This document shows, piece after piece, positions 1 to 6,093 of a DNA stretch of 16,371 bases (position 1 is the first letter of the stretch; every line of letters begins with the position of its first letter). The position numbers and the translations under genes are program-made. The notes beneath the pieces are model-generated. The model made no database searches, had not been told where the DNA came from, and worked only from the letters and a program-made list of their open reading frames with translations. Source of the DNA: DASQWC01 sp035640475 (GTDB taxonomy: Bacteria; Actinomycetota; JAICYB01); the NCBI GenBank assembly GCA_035640475.1, contig DASQWC010000077.1, positions 1 to 16,371 on the forward strand. The letters run 5' to 3'.

Positions 1-1271
1 GCGCGCACGGAACACCGGGTGCCAAACGCGTCGAGGGTGACGGCGAGCAGGCGCCCGGCGAGCAGCCCATCGGCTCGCTCACGCGTCCGCCGCGCCGGAC
101 ATCGGGGCCGCCCGTCCGCGTCGGCATCCATCTCGGGGACAACGAGTCGGCCGGCGCGCAGTTCGGCGTCGGTGGCCTGCCCAACGTCAGTCCACAGGAG
201 GTCGACGCGATCGTCCGGCAGGTAAACGCCGCCGGCGGCTTGGGCGGCCGCGAGATCCAGCCGCTCTACCACCGAACGGACCCGCTGAACGGATCGTTCG
301 ACACGCAGGGCCAGCGCGCATGTGAAGCACTGATCGACGACGGCCGCGTCGAGCTGCTCATCGACAACGCGCTCACCCCGAGCAAGGTCCTGATGGAGTG
401 CTCGGCGCGCAAGGGTGTCCCGCTCGTGTGGGAGCTGCACATGGTGCAGATCACCAACGCGGAGTCGGCTCGGCTCGGCGATCTTCTCTACCGGCCGTCG
501 ATGCCGAACGCCGACCGCCTCGGATTCATCGTCGACGGGCTTGCCGAGGCCGGATTCTTCAAGGACGCGCGGGTCGGCATCATTCGGTACGACACCCGCG
601 AGGCCGAGCTCATTTCGAAGCAGGTGTTCCGGCCCCGCCTTGCCGCCCGCAACGTGACGGTCGCATCCGAGTACAAGGTCACCGAGCCGGACTCATCAAC
701 CGACGCAACGCGCATGTCGGCCCAGACGAGCAACGCGATCGTGCAGTTCCGTGAGGACGGCGTCACGCACGTGCTCTTCGTACCTTCCGGCGGGGCGCTG
801 CCGCTCGTGTTTCTCGCGAATGCCGCATCGCAGGGGTGGAACCCGCCCTACGGGCTCAGTACGCAGGACGCGCCGTCCTTTCTCGCCGAGAACTACGGCT
901 CCCAGCTCGAAGAGTCGATGGTCGTTGGCTGGGTGCCGAACATCGACGGCGACGAGCCGCCGGGCGCGCCGGACTACGCAAGCTGCCGCGAGGGCCTGGC
1001 CAAGGCGGGGCTGCCGTGGGACCCGGACGTGCTCCCGTTCTGCGACGCGCTGTACTTCGGCGCCCGGTCGCTCGACCGAACCGACGGGTTCTCGCGCACG
1101 GCTCTGCGCTCGGGCGTCCAGTCCCTCGGCCGCTCGTACCGATCGCCGTACATCTTCTCCACCCGCTTCGGACCCGGACGCCACGACGGCCCCATCGAGG
1201 CACGCGTGATGCGCTACGACACCCGGGAGCAGCATTTCGACTACACGGAGCGAGTCGTCCGGTTCCCGTAG
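1..1271 (+). CDS. Branched-chain amino acid-type ABC substrate-binding protein, 5'-truncated
   Basis: The reading frame is open from base 3 at the window edge to the TAG at 1269-1271, giving 422 visible residues; the true start and any signal peptide lie upstream. The TTG at 240 is internal, because the preceding codons already read as the first beta strand of the family (PVRVGIHLGDN, then VNAAGGLGGREI). The protein aligns by eye over its length with the lipoprotein at 2531-3958: shared GTDPLNG/RTDPLNG, RKGVPLVWE/KRGLPLVWS, GIIRYDT/GLIRYDT, HVLFVPSGGA/HVLFSPSGGA and TRFGPGRHDG/TRFAPGRHDG. Two cysteine pairs are conserved, suggesting disulfides and an extracytoplasmic location. This is the LivJ/periplasmic-binding type 1 fold; the ligand is unknown and the ABC name is inherited from the family. 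It lies 37 bp upstream of an acyl-CoA dehydrogenase, which hints at an acyl or carboxylic ligand rather than an amino acid. Confidence 0.85.
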   Translation, partial: AHGTPGAKRVEGDGEQAPGEQPIGSLTRPPRRTSGPPVRVGIHLGDNESAGAQFGVGGLPNVSPQEVDAIVRQVNAAGGLGGREIQPLYHRTDPLNGSFDTQGQRACEALIDDGRVELLIDNALTPSKVLMECSARKGVPLVWELHMVQITNAESARLGDLLYRPSMPNADRLGFIVDGLAEAGFFKDARVGIIRYDTREAELISKQVFRPRLAARNVTVASEYKVTEPDSSTDATRMSAQTSNAIVQFREDGVTHVLFVPSGGALPLVFLANAASQGWNPPYGLSTQDAPSFLAENYGSQLEESMVVGWVPNIDGDEPPGAPDYASCREGLAKAGLPWDPDVLPFCDALYFGARSLDRTDGFSRTALRSGVQSLGRSYRSPYIFSTRFGPGRHDGPIEARVMRYDTREQHFDYTERVVRFP

Positions 1272-1300
1272 TTGACCGAAAGTAAGCCGCCGTAAACAAT
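1272..1300 (+). promoter_or_regulatory. Candidate promoter for the first acyl-CoA dehydrogenase
   Basis: TTGACC at 1272-1277 and AACAAT at 1295-1300 are separated by 17 bp. The ATG at 1309 begins 8 bases after the -10 element, so transcription would start at or next to the ATG, and no Shine-Dalgarno sequence is visible. This suggests a leaderless mRNA with its own promoter in addition to any read-through from the binding-protein gene. The -10 match is only 4 of 6. Confidence 0.4.
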
Positions 1301-1308
1301 AGCGGTCG

Positions 1309-2565
1309 ATGGATTTCAGAGATTCCCCAGAAGACGCCGCGTTCCGCGCCGAGGTGCGCGCGTGGCTCGAGGCCAACGCGAAGCTCAAGCCGCCGGGCGA
1401 CCTGGGCGAGATCCCGCTCTTCACCGACGGCGAGCGCGAAGATGACGTTTCGCGGCAGCAGGCGTGGCAGAAGGTCCTCTTCGACGCCGGCTGGGGCGTT
1501 ATCACCTGGCCGAAGGAAGTCGGGGGCCGCGATGCGACGCCCCTGCAGAACTTCATCTTCCGTCAGGAGATGACGCGCTACGACGTGCCGTCCTCCGAGA
1601 TCTACCTCGTCGGCCACGGCATGGTCGGCCCGACGATCATCACGCACGGCACCGATGAGCAACGGCGGCGCTGGATCCCGAAGATGGCCGAGGGATCCGA
1701 GATCTGGTGCCAGCTGTGGAGCGAACCCAATGCCGGATCCGACCTCGCGTCCTTACAGGCGCGTTGCGAGCGCGACGGCACCGGCGACTGGGTGCTGAAC
1801 GGCCAAAAAGTGTGGACGACGGGCGCGCAGTGGTCGCGCTGGGGTCTGATCATCACGCGCACGGACCCCGAGCTCCCGAAGCATCGCGGGCTGACGGTCT
1901 TCGTCGTCGACATGCACGCTCCCGGAGTCGAAGTTCGTCCGCTGCGCCAGATCACCGGCGGCGCCGACTTCAACGAAGTGTTCTTCGACGACGTCCGCAT
2001 TCCGGACGATCAGCGCATCGGTGAGATCAACGACGGCTGGCGCGTCGCGATGACGACGCTCATGTTCGAGCGCTACGCGGTGGGTACCGGCGGCTCGGGC
2101 GAAGGGATGGTCACGCCCCTCGTGAAGCTGGCCTCGTCGTTGTCGCGCAACGGCGGCCGCGCGATCGACGACGCGCACGTTCGCCAGCTCGTGGCTGAGG
2201 CGTACGTGAAGGCGAAGCTGCTCACGCTGACGGGCTACCGGAGCCTCACGAAGATCGCGAAACAGGGCGCACCCGGACCAGAGGGTTCGGTCATGAAGCT
2301 CGTCCGGACGGGCTTGCTCTACGACGTCGCCGAGATCGGGACGGAGATCCTCGGTCTGGCCGGCGCCCTCGTGGGTTCCTCGGCGCCGGACGATGGCTTG
2401 TGGTCGCTCAACTTCGTCGGATCGCCGGGCGCGAAGATCGGCGGCGGCACGGACGACATCATGCGCAACATCCTCGGGGAGCGCGTGCTCGGCCTCCCGA
2501 AGGAGCCGCAGGTCGACCGCGATATGCCGTTCAGGGAACTGCGTGCGGTGAGCCCACGTACTTGA
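1309..2565 (+). CDS. Acyl-CoA dehydrogenase (FadE family)
   Basis: The 418-residue product has normal length for an FAD-dependent acyl-CoA dehydrogenase, which introduces an alpha-beta double bond into an acyl-CoA and passes electrons to ETF. WCQLWSEPNAGSD at 133-145 is the middle-domain flavin/substrate motif, and GGGTDD at 378-383, followed by MRNILGERVLGLPKEP, is the C-terminal signature. The Glu of medium-chain enzymes (YEGT) is replaced by Gly here. The candidate catalytic base is Glu254 in MFERYAVG, at the place used by isovaleryl- and long-chain enzymes and by the mycobacterial cholesterol side-chain subunit ChsE4/FadE26. In that system the subunit works with a partner; no obvious partner is present unless it pairs with the paralogue at 3955-5205. 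The ATG at 1309 fits the family N-terminus. The 3' end overlaps the convergent binding-protein gene by 35 bp. The substrate is not predictable. Confidence 0.95.
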   Translation: MDFRDSPEDAAFRAEVRAWLEANAKLKPPGDLGEIPLFTDGEREDDVSRQQAWQKVLFDAGWGVITWPKEVGGRDATPLQNFIFRQEMTRYDVPSSEIYLVGHGMVGPTIITHGTDEQRRRWIPKMAEGSEIWCQLWSEPNAGSDLASLQARCERDGTGDWVLNGQKVWTTGAQWSRWGLIITRTDPELPKHRGLTVFVVDMHAPGVEVRPLRQITGGADFNEVFFDDVRIPDDQRIGEINDGWRVAMTTLMFERYAVGTGGSGEGMVTPLVKLASSLSRNGGRAIDDAHVRQLVAEAYVKAKLLTLTGYRSLTKIAKQGAPGPEGSVMKLVRTGLLYDVAEIGTEILGLAGALVGSSAPDDGLWSLNFVGSPGAKIGGGTDDIMRNILGERVLGLPKEPQVDRDMPFRELRAVSPRT

Positions 2566-3958
2566 AGCAGCTGCAGTCGGCGTAGAAGCGCATCAACCGA
2601 TAGCTCGACACACCGTCATGACGTCCGGGGGCGAAGCGCGTCGTCAAGGACCACGGTGAGCCGAAGGCGGTGCCCAGTCGTTCAACAGCCGTGCGGAGCC
2701 CCTTGACGCCGAAGGACGGCGTCCGGTCGAAGGCCGCCTTCAAGAAGAAGAGGCCGTCGCAGAAGCGCACCATGTCGGTGTCGTCGCGTACGCCGGTGGC
2801 TTGCTTGCAATGCTCGAGGTCGGCGTCGTCCTTCGGTGTGTACTGCATATACGTATCGCCGGCCGGCATCCAGCCGATGTAGACGGCGCGATTCAGCTGG
2901 CGGTCGCTCAAGTTGTCGGTCACGAAGTTCCCGATGTCGAGGCTCGTGAACGCGAGGCGCGGGTAATATCCCTGGCTCTCAGACGTCGGTCCCCACAGCA
3001 GAGGAATGGCGCCGCCCGACGGCGAGAAGAGGACGTGATCTACGCCCGCGTTGCGGAAGCGGAGCATGGCACTGGAGATCTGTGACGCGCTGTCGCCGGC
3101 CCGGCTCGCAGACTCGGGCTTCGTGATCGCCGCCTCGGCCGTCAGCTTCTGCTTGTGACGCGAGAGTCCCGGCTTGATGACTGCATCGGCGAACTCCTTG
3201 TGAACTGCCGTGTCGTAGCGGATCAAGCCGATCTTGGCGCCGCGATCGAAGTAGCCGGCCGAAGCGAGCGCGTCCGCGTAGAAGCCGAACCGGTACGTGC
3301 CGATCATTTGCGGCATGTAGAGATAGTCCGCGTAGCGATCGAAGGCCTGGCGGCCGAGCAGGTAGTGGTACGACCACACGAGCGGCAGTCCGCGCTTCGC
3401 GTGACACGCCGGCATGTTGTCCTCCGGAAGAATCGCGCCGGAGACGACGAAGGATACCTTTGCGTCCTCGGCGAAGTACGTACATGCTTCCTCGGCCTGC
3501 GCGGGGAAGGTGCCGTTGAGCGGATCCGTACCGTAAATGAAGGGAACGATCTTCCGGCCACCGAGTCCACCGTGTGCGTTGACGTAGTCGACGAGCTTGT
3601 TGATCGTCACCGGGAAATCGACGAACTCGCCCTCGGCGCCGAAGGCCCGGTAGGCCGCGTCGATGTTCTCCGAGTAATGGAAGCCGATCTTGATCGGTCC
3701 GCCCCGGGGCGCCGGGACGTCGGCGTTCGCCCGCCTACGAGGTCCGGTCGAGTCCGGAGCGCTCACCGAACCGGTGCTGCGCGACCTGCTCTGCGTGCTC
3801 GACGCTCCGGGTTCGGTTTGGACCGAGTCGTTCGCAGCGTCGCCGATGCGGGACGCGGCTGCTTCCTTGTCCTGCGTGCGGACGCTGGATTGCTCGCTCG
3901 TCGATGAGCAGGCCGCGGCGACGGCGAGGACCGCCAGCGCGAGCGCGAGCCTTCTCAT
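2531..3958 (-). CDS. ABC-type substrate-binding lipoprotein (LivJ-like)
   Basis: The 475-residue product begins with a classic lipoprotein signal: MRR, a hydrophobic run, then lipobox AAAC with Cys17 as the predicted lipidated residue. A low-complexity Ser/Thr/Arg tether follows to about residue 85. The binding domain starts at PIKIGFHYSEN and continues with VNAHGGLGGRKIVPF, GTDPLNG and GLIRYDT, matching the periplasmic-binding type 1 fold. It is a clear paralogue of the gene at 1-1271, with the same paired cysteines (ACTYF with PACHAKRG; EHCKQ with RFCDG). It should sit on the outer face of the cytoplasmic membrane. The ATG overlaps the stop of the upstream dehydrogenase as ATGA, so translation is probably coupled. 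No permease or ATPase gene is adjacent: it may serve a transporter elsewhere or act as a sensor. The C-terminal CSC just before the end is absent from the paralogue. Confidence 0.9.
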   Translation of the reverse strand: MRRLALALAVLAVAAACSSTSEQSSVRTQDKEAAASRIGDAANDSVQTEPGASSTQSRSRSTGSVSAPDSTGPRRRANADVPAPRGGPIKIGFHYSENIDAAYRAFGAEGEFVDFPVTINKLVDYVNAHGGLGGRKIVPFIYGTDPLNGTFPAQAEEACTYFAEDAKVSFVVSGAILPEDNMPACHAKRGLPLVWSYHYLLGRQAFDRYADYLYMPQMIGTYRFGFYADALASAGYFDRGAKIGLIRYDTAVHKEFADAVIKPGLSRHKQKLTAEAAITKPESASRAGDSASQISSAMLRFRNAGVDHVLFSPSGGAIPLLWGPTSESQGYYPRLAFTSLDIGNFVTDNLSDRQLNRAVYIGWMPAGDTYMQYTPKDDADLEHCKQATGVRDDTDMVRFCDGLFFLKAAFDRTPSFGVKGLRTAVERLGTAFGSPWSLTTRFAPGRHDGVSSYRLMRFYADCSCFKYVGSPHAVP

Positions 3959-5205
3959 CGCTGCGTGCCCACGAGCAGCTCGCGGAAGGGGAGCCCCTTA
4001 TCCGGTGCCGGCTCTTTGGGAAGCCCGAGCACACGCTCGCCGATGATGTTGCGCATCACTTCGTCGGTTCCGCCGCCGAGATGAATGCCCGGAGCCATGA
4101 GATGCGTGGCCGTCCACATGCCCGTGTCGGGCGCGTCGGCGCCGACGAGGCTGCCGGAGAGTCCCAGCACGCCGAGACCTTGCTCCGCGATGTCGGTCAT
4201 CAGGTTCGACCAAACGAGCTTGGCGATCGATCCTTCCGGGCCGGGGATCGATCCCTTAGACAGCTTGGTGAGGCTGCGGTACGCAGTGAGCGTGAGGAGC
4301 CGCGCACGAATATAGACATCGGCCACGTTCTGGCGGATGTGACTGTTCCCGGCACCCTCGCGCTTGGCGAGCTCGACGAGCGGATCGACGAGGGCCGACA
4401 GGTTCAGGCTGCCTCCGACGCTGGATCGCTCGTTCATGAGCACGGTCAGCGCGACTCGCCATCCGTCGTGCACATCCCCGACGCGGTTCGCGTCGGGGAT
4501 GTGCACGTCGGTAAGGAAGACCTCGTTGAAGTTCGCCCCGCCGGTCATTTGCTTGAGGGGACGAGCGTCGACACCAGGATCGGCCATATCGACGATGAAG
4601 CACGTGATGCCGCGATGCTTCGGAGCGTCGGGATCCGTGCGCGCGATGATCAGTCCGCGGTGCGAATAGTGGGCTCCGGACGTCCACACTTTCTGGCCGT
4701 TCAGGACCCAGCCGTCCGCGTCGTGAACGGCGCGCGTCTGCAGCGACGCGATGTCGGAGCCCGCGTTCGGCTCGCTCCACAGCTGGCACCAGATCTCCTC
4801 GCCGGAGAGCATCTTCGGGAGGTAGCGCTGTTTCTGCTCCTCTGTGCCGTGCGCGATGAGCGCCGGACCAATCATCCCGAGGCCGATGCCGAAGATGTTC
4901 GGCGGGACGTCGTAGTTCGCGAGCTCGTCGTTGAAGATCACCAGCTGCACCGGCGAGAGATCGCGGCCCCCGTAGGTTTCCGGCCACGTCAGCCCGGCCC
5001 AGCCGCCGTCGGCCATCGTGCGCTGCCAGGCTTGCGCCCGCGCCACCAGGTCCGGCGTCTGTTCGTTGCCGGCTGCTTCGCTGAGGAGTGCCGCCGCACC
5101 GCTGCGCGATTGCTCGTGGGGGCCGAGCCGGCGCGCGTTGGCGTCGAGCCATTGCCGTACTTCGATCCGGAAGGCTGCTTCGTCCGGTGAGTCGTTGAAA
5201 TCCAC
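3955..5205 (-). CDS. Acyl-CoA dehydrogenase (FadE family), paralogue of 1309-2565
   Basis: The 416-residue product is collinear with the dehydrogenase at 1309-2565, including the N-terminus (MDFNDSP versus MDFRDSP) and the C-terminus (GLPFREL versus DMPFREL). WCQLWSEPNAGSD lies at 139-151 and GGGTDE at 377-382, and the candidate catalytic base is Glu259 in LMNERSSVG. It should oxidise an acyl-CoA at the alpha-beta bond using FAD and ETF. The start is GTG at 5205, chosen because it matches the paralogue's first residue; GCGGGGGT lies about 6 bases upstream as a weak ribosome-binding site. It forms an operon with the following lipoprotein gene (ATGA overlap). The codons for residues about 232-247 (DVHIPDANRVGDVHDG) form a perfect long hairpin, described separately; His replaces the usual Arg/Asn at both ends. 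The substrate is unknown. Confidence 0.95.
   Translation of the reverse strand: MDFNDSPDEAAFRIEVRQWLDANARRLGPHEQSRSGAAALLSEAAGNEQTPDLVARAQAWQRTMADGGWAGLTWPETYGGRDLSPVQLVIFNDELANYDVPPNIFGIGLGMIGPALIAHGTEEQKQRYLPKMLSGEEIWCQLWSEPNAGSDIASLQTRAVHDADGWVLNGQKVWTSGAHYSHRGLIIARTDPDAPKHRGITCFIVDMADPGVDARPLKQMTGGANFNEVFLTDVHIPDANRVGDVHDGWRVALTVLMNERSSVGGSLNLSALVDPLVELAKREGAGNSHIRQNVADVYIRARLLTLTAYRSLTKLSKGSIPGPEGSIAKLVWSNLMTDIAEQGLGVLGLSGSLVGADAPDTGMWTATHLMAPGIHLGGGTDEVMRNIIGERVLGLPKEPAPDKGLPFRELLVGTQR
4467..4507. repeat. Perfect 19-bp inverted repeat with 3-bp loop inside the dehydrogenase gene
   Basis: The left arm CGTGCACATCCCCGACGCG (4467-4485) is the exact reverse complement of 4489-4507, with GTT between. 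Beyond one mismatch the pairing continues for three more base pairs (4463-4511, 22 of 23 pairs). It lies entirely within coding sequence and encodes the near-symmetric peptide DVH-IPDANRVG-DVH. The homologous place in the paralogue (VRIPDDQRIGEIND) has no such symmetry. It is too internal to be a terminator for the gene. Confidence 0.95.
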
Positions 5206-5228
5206 CCGCTACCCCCGCTTGTGAACGG

Positions 5229-5238
5229 AGAATAACAT
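5229..5238. promoter_or_regulatory. Overlapping divergent -10 boxes
   Basis: In the 51-bp gap between two divergent genes, TATTCT on the - strand (5234 to 5229) and TAACAT on the + strand (5233-5238) overlap. The - box would start transcription near 5222, ahead of the GTG at 5205. The + box lies 7 bases before an ATG at 5246. No good -35 element is visible for either, so this is a motif-level call. Confidence 0.35.
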
Positions 5239-5245
5239 TCGTTTC

Positions 5246-5260
5246 ATGGGCGCTTCATGA
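5246..5260 (+). CDS. Possible four-codon leader peptide (MGAS)
   Basis: ATG GGC GCT TCA TGA runs from 5246 to 5260. Its last codon overlaps the ATG of the membrane-protein gene at 5257 as ATGA, in a different frame. The ATG is 7 bases after a TANNNT -10 box, the position expected of a leaderless start. Translation of this mini-ORF could feed ribosomes to the downstream ATG, which has no Shine-Dalgarno sequence. It may be chance; nothing shows that it is translated. Confidence 0.2.
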   Translation: MGAS

Positions 5261-6075
5261 GCAAGGTGATCGTCACCGTCATCTGCAGTGCCGCCATCGC
5301 CGGCGCTCTGGCGATCGTCGTGCGATGGGGCCGGCTCGACTCGTCGTTTCGAGCCGAGGAACCGGGAATCGCGTCGGCCGTCCGGCGCCTCTGCGTGCTC
5401 GAGGTATCCGGCATCATCGCCGGAGCACTCGTCGGCGGGCTGGGAAGCCGCCTGATGATGCGCATCATGGCGGCGACGTCCGGTGCAGCCGCCCAAGGCC
5501 GCGTCACCGAGGCGGATGAGATCGTCGGACGCGTCACGCAAGAAGGAACGGTCGGTTTGCTGCTCTTTGTCGGCATCGGTTTCGGGCTCGTCGGAGCCAT
5601 GATGCTCGCCGTCGTGGGACGCTTCCTGTTCCGGCGCGCATGGCTCGGCGGCATGGTGCTGGGCATCTTGGCCCTCGGCATCTTCGCGAGAACCGACCCG
5701 CTCAGCCCGGACAATAGCGACTTCACGATCTTGTCCCCCGTCGCGCTGGCGGTTGGGATGATCTGCGCGCTCTTCGTCCTGTACGGGATGACGGTTGTTT
5801 CGCTCTCGGCGCGCTTGGAGCGGTCGTTCCCGCGTCTGGAATGGAAGGCTCGCTCCTTGGTTGCGTACATCCCGTTGCTGCTTCTCGCGTTCCCGCCGTT
5901 CCCGCTGGCCGTCCTTGGTGCGATCGGCATCGGCGCTTTGTGTTCGCAGGCTCCGCGCCTGGCCGACGCGTGGCGGTCTCCAGCCGTGCAAGCGATCGGC
6001 TCGGTGGTTGTGGCGTTGGCAGCGATCGGCGCGAACATCTGGCTCGGCTTCGGAATTGCGGAGATCCTGTCCTGA
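5257..6075 (+). CDS. Uncharacterised polytopic membrane protein
   Basis: The 272-residue product has about seven hydrophobic segments (roughly 4-23, 49-66, 99-121, 129-145, 158-182, 201-229 and 245-266) joined by short charged loops, so it should be an integral cytoplasmic-membrane protein. The stretch GGLGSRLMMRIMA at about 60-72 and the following loop GRVTEADEIVGRVTQEGT resemble a motif seen in unnamed membrane proteins of actinobacteria; I cannot give a family name. No transporter, enzyme or signalling motif is recognisable. The gene is 18 bp upstream of the acyl-CoA synthetase gene on the same strand, which suggests co-expression and possibly a role in uptake or membrane handling of that enzyme's substrate. 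ATG 5257 is the only in-frame ATG before the first membrane segment. Confidence 0.8.
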   Translation: MSKVIVTVICSAAIAGALAIVVRWGRLDSSFRAEEPGIASAVRRLCVLEVSGIIAGALVGGLGSRLMMRIMAATSGAAAQGRVTEADEIVGRVTQEGTVGLLLFVGIGFGLVGAMMLAVVGRFLFRRAWLGGMVLGILALGIFARTDPLSPDNSDFTILSPVALAVGMICALFVLYGMTVVSLSARLERSFPRLEWKARSLVAYIPLLLLAFPPFPLAVLGAIGIGALCSQAPRLADAWRSPAVQAIGSVVVALAAIGANIWLGFGIAEILS

Positions 6076-6080
6076 CCCCG

Positions 6081-6086
6081 TAAGCT
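6081..6086 (+). promoter_or_regulatory. Possible -10 box for the acyl-CoA synthetase gene
   Basis: TAAGCT (TANNNT) ends 7 bases before the ATG at 6094, so a transcript from here would be leaderless. GGCGGA directly before the ATG is too close to be a normal Shine-Dalgarno sequence. No -35 is evident, and the gene can also be transcribed from upstream. Confidence 0.25.
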
Positions 6087-6093
6087 CGGCGGA

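Noticed and set aside
19..225. Small + strand frame at the window start
   Set aside because: Ser/Arg-rich shadow of the truncated binding-protein gene, whose own frame is open across this segment.
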